Positions 19,110 to 29,839 of a stretch of 64,000 nt of DNA are shown here, piece by piece. The first letter of the stretch is position 1. The number at the start of each line of letters is the position of its first letter. The stretch is from Acidiflorens sp963841945. GTDB taxonomy: Bacteria; Acidobacteriota; Terriglobia; Terriglobales; Acidobacteriaceae. Location: contig CAWJFC010000005.1 of the NCBI GenBank assembly GCA_963841945.1, positions 62,001 to 126,000 of the forward strand, in the 5' to 3' direction. The notes beneath the pieces were generated by a model. It did no database searches, had not been told where the DNA came from, and was given only the letters and a program-made list of their open reading frames with translations. The position numbers and the translations under genes are program-made.

Positions 19110-19679
19110 TAGCTCTCGCTTTCCTCCACACCGGGAGTAAATCAGAATGTCGCAATTTCGCCGGCCCGCACGAAACCCACGAAAATGGAATTCCACGCTG
19201 GAACCTGGAAGCTTCGATGCGTGGAATACGTCATGGTTATCCTATTGAACCATGACCGGTTAGGCACGCTTAAGGCAGGGAAAGGGCGAAAATCAGCCCT
19301 GAGCGGTCGAAGAGCGCAGTGAATGGGACGTAAGTCATTGAAACAACAGGCCGCAAAATCCTATCGCTCCTCCCGAGTCTGCCTTCAGATCCTCCCGGCC
19401 GCATTCCCGCTTCTGTTAGCTCATTAGCTGTTCCCCCGGAATCACCCACTCATTGGCAGATTTTTCGCTTGCCATCCCCCTCCTCAAGGCGGACCATAAC
19501 CGGTAGTCAAGAAGCTTTCATTTGTCTTGTTGTTTATCTTGTCGTCCGCGCCCACAAAAAGGCGCTTGGCAAATGCGCGCAACTTGCAACTTGTACGCAA
19601 AATTTGGCACAAGCCTGACGAGGATCGATTCTGGCCCATCTCGAAAAAAACCTTCCTCGCTGCGTAAGGGGACTCGAAT
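19110..19679. other. Divergent intergenic region
   Basis: 570 bases between the divergently transcribed radical SAM gene and PAS/sigma-54 activator gene; it should hold both promoters. A TTGGCAC word near 19605 resembles a sigma-54 -24 box, but the -12 GC is missing. I see no RNA gene. Confidence 0.4.
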
Positions 19680-22600
19680 ATGTCATCGAACCCCGGCGAA
19701 CCACCGTCTCCCATTCTTGGAGGGCAACTCCCCACTACATTCAGCCCTCCACGCGAACTGACTGAGGATTGGACCAGGGATCTCGTAGAACACAGCCGCG
19801 ATCTGCTGTGCATTCACGATCTCGAGGGCCGTCTTCTGTCGGTCAATCCCGTCCCTGCCCGTCTCCTCGGCTATAGCGTCGAGGAAATCCTCAGAATTCC
19901 CATGCGGCATCTGATCGATCCCGCGTTCCGCGATCAGTTCGACCTGTATCTGCGCACCATCGCGACCGCGGGCCAGGCGGCTGGAAGCCTCGCCGTCCTG
20001 ACCCGAACTGGCGAGCGCCGCTACTGGGAATATCACTGCACCCTGCGCACCCGCGATGTGGAAAAGCCCATCGTTCGCGGCATCGCCCACGACATCACCG
20101 ACCGCCTTAAGGCCGAGAAATCCCTGCGCACAATAAACGAATCCCTTCGGGTCTCGAATGATCAGCAGGAGAACATGCTGCGCGGCCTCCAGCTCTTTCG
20201 AACCCTTCTCGATCAATCGACCGACGCCATCGAGATCGTCGATCCTGAAACCTTCCGCTTCCTCGACGTCAATGAAAAATCCTGCGCGGAACTTGGGTAC
20301 ACACGCGAAGAAATGCTGTCGAAGACCATCTTTGACATCAACCCGAACCTGCCACCGGACCGTGCCGCTAAAATTCGTGAGTCGTTAGCCAAGACGGGCT
20401 TCAAAATTATTCGAGAGTGTTCAGCGGCGTAAAGACGGCACGACCTTCCCCGTCGAAACCAGCGTCAGATGGGCGCAGTTGGATCGCGAATATATAGTCG
20501 CCGTTTCGCGCGATATCAGCGCCCGCAAGCGCGCCGAACAAGCCCTCACAAAGAGCGAGGCCGAACTCCGCGAAGCCCAGGAGTTGGCCCTGATGGGAAG
20601 CTGGCATTTTGACCTACTCACCGAGACTGTCACCGGCGCCGATCAGTTGTTCCGCCTCATGGGTCTGGGGCCTCGGTGCGGCCGCATCCCCTTCCGCGAT
20701 CTACATCAATATTTTCTCCCCGAGACTTGGGATCGGATCACCGAGTGCCACCAGCGCGCCCTCGAAACCGGTTGTCCCGAGGAACTCGAAGTTGCCAGCC
20801 TCCGCCCTGATGGTTCCGTCGCGTGGCTCCTCGTTCGCGGCAAAGCCGAAACCGACGAGTCCGGCCAGGTTACCGGCCTAAGCGGCATCGCCATCGACAT
20901 CACCGCCCGCAAGCGCGCCGAACAAGCCCTCCGCGAAAGCGAAGAACGTCTCCGCCTTTCCCAGGAGGCTGCCCATATCGGCACCTTCGATCGCAATCTC
21001 CTGACGGAAGAACTCCGCTGGACCGCGGAGACCGAGAAGATTTACGGGTTGCCGCCCGGCTCCGCTCCCCGCACGATCGAAAAATTCCTCGCCTTGGTTT
21101 TTCCAGAGGACAGGGGCCGGATGTCCGAGATCATGGCCTGCTCCCTCGAATCCGGCGAAGCCAGCGGCGAGTGGCGGACTGTCTGGCCCGACGGCAGCAT
21201 GCACTGGATCTCGGGACGCTGGCGCGTCATTAAAGATGCCAGCGGCCAGCCTGTCCGTTTAATCGGCAGCGACTACGACATCACCGACCGCAAACGCATC
21301 GAGGAAGAACTCCGAGCGGACGAGGAACGCTTCCGTCTTTTCATCGAGAACGCGCCAGCTGGGTTGGCGATGTTTGATCGCGAGATGCGATACCTGCATG
21401 TGAGCCGGCGCTGGCGGACTGACTTTCACCTTGGAGAGCGCGATCTGCGCGGTCGGTCGCACTATGAGGTTTTCCCGGATATTCCTGAACACTGGAAGGA
21501 GGCTCATCGCCGGGGGCTGGCAGGCGAGGTCGTGCGCGAGGAAGCTGACCGTTATGACCGGGCCGATGGCTCTAGGTATTGGCTATGCTGGGAAATCCGC
21601 CCATGGCATGACAAGACTGGCGCGGTCGGCGGCATCGTCATCTTTGCTGAAGACATCACCGACCGCAAACGCATCGAGGAAGAACTCCGCCAGGCCAAGG
21701 AAAAGCTCACCGAAGAAAAACTTTACCTCGAAAAGGAAATCGACAGTCAGTTCGGTTTTGACGAGATCATCGGTCGCAGCGCGGCTTTGCGCGAAGTAAT
21801 GGAAAGCGTTGGCAAGGTAGCCACCACGGACGCCACCGTATTACTTCTGGGCGAAACCGGAACCGGCAAGGAACTGGTTGCCCGCGCCATTCACCGCCTC
21901 AGTACCCGCAGCGGCAATGCCTTCATCAAAATGAACTGCGCCGCCATTCCCTCCGGTCTTCTGGAAAGCGAGCTCTTCGGCCATGAAAAAGGGGCCTTCA
22001 CCGGCGCGGTCGCTAGAAAGCTCGGCCGCCTCGAATTGGCCGACAAGGGCACTATCTTCCTCGACGAAATTGGCGAGATCTCTTTGTCTCTCCAGCCCAA
22101 ACTGCTTCGCGTTTTACAGGATCAGGAATTCGAGCGCCTCGGTGGCACGCAAACCTTGAAAGTCGATTTCCGCCTCATCGCCGCCACCAACCGCGATTTA
22201 AACAGAAGCGTCCGCGCCAAAGAATTCCGCAGCGACCTCTTTTATCGCCTCAACGTCTATCCCATTTTTCTCCCGCCCCTGCGCGAGCGGCGCGAGGACA
22301 TTCCCCTGCTGGTCGAGCACTTCGTGCGAAAGATCTCGCCCCGAATGAAGAAGTCGATTACCAGTATTTCGAAAAAAACCATGGACGCGCTTGTCAACTG
22401 GTCCTGGCCCGGTAATGTCCGCGAGCTCGAAAACTTCATCGAGCGCTCCCTCATCCTCACCACTGGATCCGTGCTCGCCGCCCCCCTCAGCGAGTTGCAG
22501 CTCGCCACGGCCGCGGCCGATCCTGTCCCGGAACAAACACTGGCCGCCGCCGAGCGCCGCCATATCATCAACGCTCTTCGCCAAAGCCGCGGCCTGATCA

Positions 22601-22707
22601 GCGGTCCGCGCGGTGCCGCTGCCCGTCTCGGCCTCAAACGAACCACCCTCCAATCCAAAATCAAACACTTCGGCATCAACCCCCGCATCCCGCCCTCGGC
22701 GCCCTAG
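19680..22707 (+). CDS. Multi-PAS sigma-54-dependent transcriptional activator (frameshifted)
   Basis: One gene in two frames. The first part (19680-20432) has two PAS domains and stops abruptly inside the second (GFKIIRECSAA). The missing PAS end (QRRKDGTTFPVETSVRW) continues in the +1 frame from about 20419 and joins the frame ending at 22707. The second part has three more PAS domains (PAC ends such as SGIAIDITARKRAEQALRE), a linker, then an AAA+ sigma-54 interaction domain: Walker A GETGTGKELVARAIH, loop GAFTGA that contacts sigma-54, Walker B IFLDEIGEI and the arginine region. It ends with a Fis-type helix-turn-helix (RGAAARLGLKRTTLQSKIKH). FhlA-like layout; it senses an unknown signal and activates sigma-54 promoters. 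The single extra base near 20413-20419 could be real or an assembly error. Confidence 0.88.
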
Positions 22708-22709
22708 TT

Positions 22710-22941
22710 TTCACCACGGAGTCGCGGAAGACACGGAGAGAGTCAATCGCTCGGTCAACATCGCCTTCCCGGTTTCGCAGATTCAAAATTTTCTCCGTGT
22801 CTCCGTGTCTCCGTGGTGAATAGACGTGAATCCACGCAGCCCCCGATGCGAAAGAATTATTTGGTTTTGCAGGCTGGAAGATTTTCTCCGTGTCTCCGTG
22901 TCTCCGTGGTGAATAGACGTGAATCCACGCAGCCCGATGCG
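22710..22941. repeat. Direct and inverted copies of a 'CTCCGTGTCTCCGTGGTG' repeat
   Basis: Two direct copies of a unit of about 62 bp (22788-22850 and 22881-22941) contain CTCCGTGTCTCCGTGTCTCC and then GTGGTGAATAGACGTGAATC. A diverged inverted copy lies at 22710-22741 (TTCACCACGGAG, then ACACGGAGAG), so the transcript could fold into a long hairpin downstream of the sigma-54 activator. I recall this repeat type as common in Acidobacteria. Confidence 0.8.
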
Positions 22942-22976
22942 GTCGGCCACAACTTTCATTTACAATCCACAGGCGC

Positions 22977-23687
22977 ATGAATCGCGAATATCTCAAGCAC
23001 CACAGCCACGAACTGGGCCGCGACATGGAGGCCCTCGTCTTCGGCCACGCCGGTCAGCCCATCCTCGTATTCCCCAGCTCCATGGGACGTTACTTCGAGT
23101 ATGAAGACGCCGGCATGATCCGCGCCCTCTGGGGCAAGATTGAGCAGGGCGCGATCCAGGTCTTCTGCCCCGATTCCGTCGACAGCGAGAGCTGGTACAA
23201 CAAAGGCGTCCACCCGGGATCCCGCATCTGGCGCCACGTCCAGTACGAGCGCTACATCCTCAACGAATTCATCCCGTTCCTCAAATACCGCAACTGGGCG
23301 CCGCAGATCGCCGTCACCGGATGCAGCTTCGGCGGCTATCACGCCCTGAATTTTTCTCTCCGCCATCCCGACATGGTCAATGCCTGCGTTCCCATGAGCG
23401 GCTCGTTCGACATTAAAAGCTTTCTCGACGGCTACTACGACGACAACGTCTACTTCAACAATCCGCCCGACTATCTGCCCAACCTCGGCGACGAGTGGCA
23501 ACTCGGCCGTCTCCGCCAGATGAAGATCGTCCTCGGCTCAGCCGACTGGGACATGTGCCTCGACGCCAACGTTAAAATGTCGGGAATGCTGCACGCTAAA
23601 AGCATCCCGCACTGGCTCGACATCTACGGTGATAACAGCAAGCACGACTGGCCGTTGTGGCAAAGGATGGCTCAAAAGTATTTCTAG
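22977..23687 (+). CDS. Esterase family alpha/beta hydrolase paired with an ATP-grasp gene
   Basis: A 236-residue alpha/beta-hydrolase of the esterase-D/antigen-85-like kind. N-terminal MNREYLKHHSHELGRDMEAL and PILVFPSSMGRYFEYED; nucleophile elbow TGCSFGGYHA (Ser); acid in VLGSADWDMCLD; catalytic His in NSKHDWPLWQ. No signal peptide, so probably cytoplasmic. The next gene, 211 bases on, is an ATP-grasp ligase; the adjacent placement suggests they work on the same, unknown small molecule or peptide (one making a bond, the other breaking one). The substrate cannot be read from the sequence. Confidence 0.85.
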   Translation: MNREYLKHHSHELGRDMEALVFGHAGQPILVFPSSMGRYFEYEDAGMIRALWGKIEQGAIQVFCPDSVDSESWYNKGVHPGSRIWRHVQYERYILNEFIPFLKYRNWAPQIAVTGCSFGGYHALNFSLRHPDMVNACVPMSGSFDIKSFLDGYYDDNVYFNNPPDYLPNLGDEWQLGRLRQMKIVLGSADWDMCLDANVKMSGMLHAKSIPHWLDIYGDNSKHDWPLWQRMAQKYF

Positions 23688-23898
23688 ACCGCTGTAGAAT
23701 CCGCTGTTCGTCGTTCGCGGTTCGCAAGGCTCTTTGCAGTTGTCAGTCTGGCTTCTAGAATTGTCATTCCGAGCGAAGCGAGGAATCTGCTTCTTGCCGG
23801 CAGCAAGCACAGCGTAGCGGGTCCATCCCGCGAACGGCGAATAGCGAGAGGCGAACGACGAACAGCAAACAGCATTCCCAAATCTTAAGGAGCACCCC
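23688..23898. repeat. Inverted repeat element between esterase and ATP-grasp genes
   Basis: CCGCTGTTCGTCGTTCGCGG near 23700 is partly complementary to GCGAACGACGAACAGC near 23852-23870, enclosing GTCATTCCGAGCGAAGCGAG at 23762-23781, a word I recall as common in acidobacterial intergenic regions. A similar CGAATAGCGAACG repeat lies upstream of nuoL (30247-30373). AAGGAG just before 23899 is the ribosome site of the ATP-grasp gene. Confidence 0.6.
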
Positions 23899-24885
23899 AT
23901 GACGCCCAAAAAAATCGCCATCCTCTTCGGCATGGAAAACACCTTTCCGCCCGCCCTGGTCGAAAAAATCAACTCGATGAAAGTCGACGGCATCACCGCT
24001 GAGTTCGTAAAGATCGGCGGCATCCGCATGGATGAACCGAAAAAATACGACGTCATCATCGACCGCATCTCGCAGGACATCCCCTTCTACCGCGCTTACT
24101 TGAAGAATGCGATGCTGCAAGGCTCCATCATCATCAACAACCCCTTCTGGTGGACCGCCGACGACAAATTCTTCAACTACGCACTCGCTCACAAGATGGG
24201 CGTAGCGATTCCGCCAACCGTAATCCTGCCCCACCACACCCACCCGCCCGATACCACCGATAAGTCGATGCGCAACCTCATCTATCCGCTCAATTGGGAA
24301 GAACTCTTCGCCTACGTCGGCTTCCCCGCGTTCCTCAAGCCCTACGCCGGCGGCGGCTGGAAGCACGTCTACAAGGTTCACAATCCGGAAGAGTTTTTTC
24401 AAAACTACAACCAGACCGGCGACCTCTGCATGACGCTCCAGCACGGCGTCGAGTTCGAAGACTATTACCGCTGCTACGTAGTCGGCCAGGAAAAAGTCCA
24501 CATCATGAAGTACGATCCGAAAGCTCCGCATCACGAGCGCTACGTGAAAGGCAATCCGCAGCCGCCGGCAAAACTAAAAGAGCGAATCGAAAAAGACGCG
24601 CTCGCCCTATGCCGAGCCCTCGGCTACGACCTCAACACGGTAGAGTTCGCCGTGGAAGGCGGCATCCCCTACGCCATCGACTTCATGAACCCGGCTCCTG
24701 ACGCCGAAGTCACCTCGGTAGGCCAGCAAAACTTCGAATGGATCGTGGACGCGGTCGCCGACCTTGCGATCAAGAAGGCCCAGAGCGGGACGAATCCAGT
24801 GCAAGAGTTGCGCTGGGCAACCTTCCTGAACGGCCCCACAACAGCCAAAACAGGCGACTCAAAACCCCGAAAGGCAACCAGGTAG
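23899..24885 (+). CDS. ATP-grasp family ligase
   Basis: A 328-residue protein with AAGGAG 7 bases before the ATG. The ATP-grasp core shows lysine and flexible loop in PAFLKPYAGGGWKHVYKV, the acidic site EFEDYYRCYVVGQEKVHIMK, and metal-binding acids in NTVEFAVEGGIPYAIDFMNP (Glu, then Asp-x-x-Asn-Pro as in RimK/GshB-type enzymes). Such enzymes activate a carboxylate as acyl-phosphate and join it to an amine. Substrates unknown. The C-terminal 30 residues are basic and probably flexible. It lies downstream of the esterase in what looks like a two-gene unit. Confidence 0.87.
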   Translation: MTPKKIAILFGMENTFPPALVEKINSMKVDGITAEFVKIGGIRMDEPKKYDVIIDRISQDIPFYRAYLKNAMLQGSIIINNPFWWTADDKFFNYALAHKMGVAIPPTVILPHHTHPPDTTDKSMRNLIYPLNWEELFAYVGFPAFLKPYAGGGWKHVYKVHNPEEFFQNYNQTGDLCMTLQHGVEFEDYYRCYVVGQEKVHIMKYDPKAPHHERYVKGNPQPPAKLKERIEKDALALCRALGYDLNTVEFAVEGGIPYAIDFMNPAPDAEVTSVGQQNFEWIVDAVADLAIKKAQSGTNPVQELRWATFLNGPTTAKTGDSKPRKATR

Positions 24886-25145
24886 GAAGCCCATCTTCAA
24901 TTAGAGGCCATAATTAGCGGCCAAAATTAGCGCCAAAGAATCCGAGAACCGCCCCGAAGTGTGACGAAAACTCTCTCACATCGAGGCCTTCCTTCGTGTA
25001 CCTTAGTGTCCTTCGTAGTTAAAGATCGTACTTAACGGTTTCGCGTGCTCAACAAATTTCGCGAGTTGACCGTGTTCTTTCCTTGAACCCGCCCGTCATC
25101 GGCGTTAACATTCTCCTTCGTTCCGAGCACTCATAAAGAGGCCCC

Positions 25146-25502
25146 ATGCCGCAAAACTACGTCCCTGCCTTCCTCTTCATCGCGGTCGTCGGAATCCTGA
25201 TCCCGATCACGCTCGTCATCTGCTGGCTGCTGCGCACGCAAAGCCCGAACCGCATCAAGCTCATGCCCTACGAGTGCGGCATCGATCCCTACGACAACGC
25301 CCGCGGTCGCTACACCGTCCGCTACTACATCATCGCCATCCTCTTCGTTGTCTTCGACGTCGAAACCATCTTCCTCTTTCCCTGGGCGGTCAAGTTCAGG
25401 GCGCTCGGTGTTTACGGATTAGTTGAGATGTTCGTCTTCCTCGGCATCCTCATCGTCGGTTACATCTGGATCTGGAAAAAAGGCGCGCTCGAATGGGTTT
25501 AG
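25146..25502 (+). CDS. nuoA: NADH-quinone oxidoreductase subunit A
   Basis: A 118-residue membrane protein with three transmembrane helices (about residues 6-28, 60-82, 89-111). The family signature KLMPYECGIDPYDNARGRYT (helix 1-2 loop) and FDVETIFLFPWA are complete. NuoA sits at the junction of the quinone site and the membrane arm of complex I. AAAGAGG precedes the ATG. It opens the nuo operon. The stop codon is followed at once by a hairpin (25506-25533). Confidence 0.97.
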   Translation: MPQNYVPAFLFIAVVGILIPITLVICWLLRTQSPNRIKLMPYECGIDPYDNARGRYTVRYYIIAILFVVFDVETIFLFPWAVKFRALGVYGLVEMFVFLGILIVGYIWIWKKGALEWV

Positions 25503-25505
25503 GGC

Positions 25506-25533
25506 GGTGACCGGTGACCGCTGACCGGTCACC
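25506..25533 (+). repeat. Hairpin element after nuoA
   Basis: GGTGACCGGT (25506-25515) pairs with ACCGGTCACC (25524-25533). The same GTGACCGGTGACC word occurs in the atpB-atpE hairpin (42303-42366). There is no T-run, so it is more likely an RNA-stability or attenuation element, or a mobile repeat, than a terminator. Confidence 0.65.
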
Positions 25534-25569
25534 AACATAAAGTTTCGTTCACAAGCTTGAGTCTCAGTT

Positions 25570-25887
25570 ATGTCCACCATCGCACCCGCCGGAGAAACGT
25601 TCACCGCCAGCCGATTCACCCGGGGCAATCTCTTCTTCCCCACCCGCATCGTCGTCAATGCTCAACACGTCAGCCGCATCAAGCCGCGACTCTTCGGCAG
25701 CAACGAAGAGAGCATCGGCATCGCTCAGGTCGCGTCCGTGCACATCTCAACCGGAATGATCTGGTCCGACATCGTGATCGAGTCCGCCGGTGGCACCGAT
25801 CCCATCACCAGCCACGGCCATCGCAAGCAGGACGCGCAACGCATCCGCGAACTCATCGAGAGCTATCAGACCGCGCGCAAAAATTAA
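25570..25887 (+). CDS. Small PH-like protein encoded where nuoB is expected
   Basis: A 105-residue protein with no membrane segment. The pattern RFTRGNLFFPTRIVVNAQHV, then IKPRLFGSNEESIGIAQVAS, then GMIWSDIVIESAGGTDPI and a final helix (RKQDAQRIRELIESYQTAR) resembles the bacterial PH-like (bPH) fold: strands followed by one C-terminal helix. It has no Cys, so it is not NuoB, which binds cluster N2. It lies between nuoA and nuoC on the same strand. Function unknown; a role in complex I assembly or membrane association is only inference from position. Confidence 0.65.
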   Translation: MSTIAPAGETFTASRFTRGNLFFPTRIVVNAQHVSRIKPRLFGSNEESIGIAQVASVHISTGMIWSDIVIESAGGTDPITSHGHRKQDAQRIRELIESYQTARKN

Positions 25888-26011
25888 TGCTCGCGGAAGG
25901 TGACCGAAGTCGTTGACACCGTAATAGCAAGCTGTTAAAAGTGAGGGTCTCTCACACAGGTATTAAACCGCAAACGCCAGGCGCGACCGATCCAGACGTA
26001 GCACGATAAAG

Positions 26012-26791
26012 ATGGCCGAGGAAAGCAAGCCGCAAGTTCCACCGTCGCCGGAGGGTGAAGCCAAGCCCGCGACTGAGAAGCCAGTTCCCCCCGCACCGGC
26101 CAGCGCTTCTCCTGCCCAGCCCGCAACGCCATCAGCAGACAAACCGCCCGCGCCCGCAGACAAGCCTGCAACGCCAGCCGCCGCCGCGCCAAAACCGCCC
26201 GCATCTCCCGCTGCCGCTAAGCCCGCCGCGCCCGCCGCTGCTGGAACGCCTCCAGCCAAGCCCGCGGCGCCCGCGAAGCCCGCTGCACCAGTTCCAATGC
26301 CTTGGACCTCACCGCTGGTCGAAAAGTACAAGGCCCAATACGGCTCCGGTCTCGAAGCCCAATCCTATCTTGGCCAGAACTATTTCACCGTTGATCGCTC
26401 GCTCATCCCCGACCTCCTGCTCCGCCTTCGCGACGACGAGCACTTCGACTACTGCGTCGATATCACCGCCGCGCACTATCCCAAGCGCGAGAAGCAATTC
26501 GACATCTTTTGGATCCTTTATTCCTTCGAGCGCAATGAGCGCATTCGCGTGAAGACCCAAATCGCCGATGGCGACTCGATCCCATCCAGCGCCCCGATCT
26601 GGCCAACCGCCAACTGGCTGGAGCGCGAAGTCTACGACATGTTCGGCATCAAGTTCGACGGCCATCCCGACCTCAAGCGCATCCTGTTGCCCGACGGCTG
26701 GCAAGGCTTCCCGCTGCGCAAGGATTACGGCATCCTCCAGCAGGATAAAGAGTGGGTGCAGATCAACCTCGGAATCGAGAGCGGCCAATGA
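26012..26791 (+). CDS. nuoC: NADH-quinone oxidoreductase subunit C with long Ala/Pro-rich N-terminal extension
   Basis: A 259-residue protein. Residues 1-97 are almost only Ala, Pro and Lys (blocks such as KPAAPAAAGTPPAKPAAPAK), a probably disordered extension absent from typical NuoC. The 30-kDa subunit domain follows: YFTVDRSLIPDLLLRLRDDE, then HFDYCVDITAAHYP, and the signature WLEREVYDMFGIKFDGHPDL with WQGFPLRKDYG at the end. NuoC is part of the peripheral quinone-reducing arm with NuoD. Its stop overlaps the nuoD start (ATGA), giving translational coupling. Confidence 0.95.
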   Translation: MAEESKPQVPPSPEGEAKPATEKPVPPAPASASPAQPATPSADKPPAPADKPATPAAAAPKPPASPAAAKPAAPAAAGTPPAKPAAPAKPAAPVPMPWTSPLVEKYKAQYGSGLEAQSYLGQNYFTVDRSLIPDLLLRLRDDEHFDYCVDITAAHYPKREKQFDIFWILYSFERNERIRVKTQIADGDSIPSSAPIWPTANWLEREVYDMFGIKFDGHPDLKRILLPDGWQGFPLRKDYGILQQDKEWVQINLGIESGQ

Positions 26792-27987
26792 ACGAAATAA
26801 AAGACAAGGCGCTCCCCAACCAGGTTCCAAACTTGGGCGCCGCAAATCTCGCCACCGCCAATCTCGACCTCGACGCCCCCGACAAGCCTTATCTCGACTC
26901 CAACGAACTCATCATCAACATGGGACCGCAGCATCCGGCCACCCACGGCGTGCTGCGCGTCATCCTCAAGCTCGATGGCGAAAAAGTTCTCGGCACCGAG
27001 TGCGTCATCGGCTACCTCCATCGTGGAGTCGAGAAGATCGCCGAGAATCGCACCTACGCGATGTTCAATCCTTACGTCGACCGCATGGATTATGTTGCCG
27101 CGGTCTCGAACGGCCTCGGCTACTGCCAGGCCGTCGAAAAGCTGCTGAACATCGAGGCGCCGCCGCGCGCCAATTACATCCGCGTCATCCTCACCGAGCT
27201 GAATCGCCTCGCCAGCCATCTGATATGGCTGGGTACGCATGCGCTGGATATCGGCGCCATGACCCCGCTTTTCTATACCTTCCGCGACCGGGAAGAGGTT
27301 CTCAAGATTTTCGAGAAGTATTGTGGCGCCCGCCTCACCACCCATGCCTTCCGCATCGGTGGCTGCCAGTACGAGCTTTACGCGGGCTTCGAAAAGGACG
27401 TCAAGAACTTCCTCTCATTCTTCCCGCCCAAGATGGATGAGTACGAAGCATTGCTGACCGGCAATCGCATCTGGATCGACCGCACCAGAAATGTCGGCAT
27501 GCTCTCCGCGAAAGATGCCATCGCCCTCGGCGTCACCGGCCCCATGCTGCGCGCTAGTGGCGTTAAGTGGGACATTCGCAGGGCCATCCCCTATGCCAAC
27601 TATGCTGACTTCGATTTCGAAATTCCCATCGGCCAGAACGGCGACACCTACGACCGGTACGTCGTCCGCATGCAGGAAATGCGGCAATCGTGCCGCATCA
27701 TCGAGCAGGCGGTCAACGGCATCCCCGACGGCCCAATCATGGCCAAGGTGCCCAAGGTGATCAAGCCCGCTGTCGGCGAAATCTACCACTCGATCGAAGC
27801 CCCCAAAGGCGAGCTGGGATATTTCATCATCAGCGACGGTTCAACCCAGCCCTATCGCGTGCGCGTGCGCCCCCCATCCTTCGTGAATCTGCAGGCGCTG
27901 GATACCATGGTGCGCGGGCAACTCGTCGCCGACGTGGTTGCAGTCATCGGCACGATTGACATCGTACTCGGCGAGGTGGACCGCTGA
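26788..27987 (+). CDS. nuoD: NADH-quinone oxidoreductase subunit D
   Basis: A 399-residue, 49-kDa subunit. The ATG at 26788 overlaps the nuoC stop; the frame is open from 26752, but that part lies inside nuoC. Signatures: NMGPQHPATHGVLRVILKLD (quinone-site loop), GYLHRGVEKIAENRTY, and near the C-terminus FVNLQALDTMVRGQLVADVV then IVLGEVDR. It forms the quinone-binding cavity together with NuoB, which is not encoded here. The stop codon overlaps the nuoH ATG by one base. Confidence 0.97.
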   Translation: MNEIKDKALPNQVPNLGAANLATANLDLDAPDKPYLDSNELIINMGPQHPATHGVLRVILKLDGEKVLGTECVIGYLHRGVEKIAENRTYAMFNPYVDRMDYVAAVSNGLGYCQAVEKLLNIEAPPRANYIRVILTELNRLASHLIWLGTHALDIGAMTPLFYTFRDREEVLKIFEKYCGARLTTHAFRIGGCQYELYAGFEKDVKNFLSFFPPKMDEYEALLTGNRIWIDRTRNVGMLSAKDAIALGVTGPMLRASGVKWDIRRAIPYANYADFDFEIPIGQNGDTYDRYVVRMQEMRQSCRIIEQAVNGIPDGPIMAKVPKVIKPAVGEIYHSIEAPKGELGYFIISDGSTQPYRVRVRPPSFVNLQALDTMVRGQLVADVVAVIGTIDIVLGEVDR

Positions 27988-29275
27988 TGTTCCAGTCATT
28001 CATGTCCTACCTCGGCAGCACGGTTCCTCCCGGCAACGCCGGCAATCAGCTCTGGGCGCTGATTTATGTGCTCATCATCTTTGCCGGCGTTTCACTCGCC
28101 GTCATGTCGATGAACTGGCTGGAGCGCAAAGCCCTGGCTCACTTCCAGATTCGCCTCGGCCCCATGCGCGTCGGCCCGCACGGCTTACTCCAGCCCTTCG
28201 CGGACGCGCTCAAGCTGATGCTCAAGGAAGACATCATCCCGGATGAGGCGGACAAGCCCGTTTTCTGGTTCGCGCCTATCATCGGCCTGCTGGCCGCGTT
28301 CACGGTCTACATCGTCATTCCCTTTGGCCCATCTCAAGCCGTCAGCGACATGAACATCGGAATACTCTTCATGTTGGGAGTGTCGTCGCTCGGCGTGCTT
28401 GGCATCGTCACTGCCGGGTGGGCCTCCAATTCTCACTACCCGCTCATGGGCGCCCTGCGCTCCAGCGCGCAGATGGTCTCCTACGAAGTCGCCATGGGCC
28501 TCGCGGTCGTCTCCGCCATCCTGATGACCAGCCTGAATGCAACCGGTACCGGCACGCTCAGCATGATCGGCATCGTCCAGGCCCAGCAACAGCAGGGAAT
28601 CTGGTTCCTCTTCAAGTTCTTTCCGCTTGGCCTGATCGCCTTCGTCATCTTTGCCATCGCCATGGTTGCCGAGACCAATCGCGCGCCCTTTGACCTGGCC
28701 GAAGCCGAGTCCGAACTCACCGCCGGCTTCCACACCGAATATAGCGGCCTGCGCTGGTCCTTATTCATGCTGGCCGAATATGCGGCCATGATCGCCGTCT
28801 CGTCCATCGCGGTTACACTCTGGCTCGGCGGATGGATGCGTCCCTTCCCTAACCTCCTGAACACGCCCATCTGGGAATTCATCTTTTCGCTCTTCCCTGG
28901 CCTCACCTTCGCCGCGCTCGCCGGATTCACCTTCCTCGGCACAATTCGCATGCCGTCCCATTCGTTCTTCAAGATCCAGCGCGTTGGCCTCGGCGTATTC
29001 GGTCTGCTGCTCGCCTTCATCGCGCTTCTGCTCTTCTTGATTGCGTTCGTCGGCCGAAGTGGCGACCACAGCGTCGCTGCCCGCTTCCGTGAAGGCATCG
29101 ACTACGTTTACTGGTTCGTCCTCAAGGTCGCGATTTTCATGTACCTCTTCATCTGGTACCGCGCGACCTGGCCGCGCTATCGCTTCGATCAGCTTATGAA
29201 AATTGGCTGGAAGGTCATGCTGCCCATCTCTCTCGGAGCGCTGATCGCGACCGCCATCGTGGGGGTGCTCGTCAA

Positions 29276-29279
<4 letters not shown>
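27987..29279 (+). CDS. nuoH: NADH-quinone oxidoreductase subunit H with extra membrane insert
   Basis: A 430-residue membrane protein; most NuoH are 320-350 residues. Conserved parts: MNWLERKALAHFQIRLGPMR, VGPHGLLQPFADALKL, VAETNRAPFDLAEAESELTA and, near the C-terminus, FIWYRATWPRYRFDQLMKIG. Between LGGWMRPFP (about residue 288) and FVLKVAIFMYLFIWYRA (about 377) lies an insert of about 85 residues with one or two extra hydrophobic helices and a basic loop (IRMPSHSFFKIQRVG). NuoH links the quinone cavity to the proton-pumping arm. The stop overlaps the nuoJ start (ATGA). nuoI, normally next, is absent. Confidence 0.95.

Positions 29280-29839
<560 letters not shown>

Noticed and set aside
19600..19625. 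Sigma-54 promoter upstream of the PAS/sigma-54 activator
   Set aside because: TTGGCAC fits the -24 element, but the GC of the -12 element is not found at the required distance.
25570..25887. A divergent nuoB
   Set aside because: The protein has no cysteines and no NuoB-like pattern, so it cannot bind the N2 cluster.
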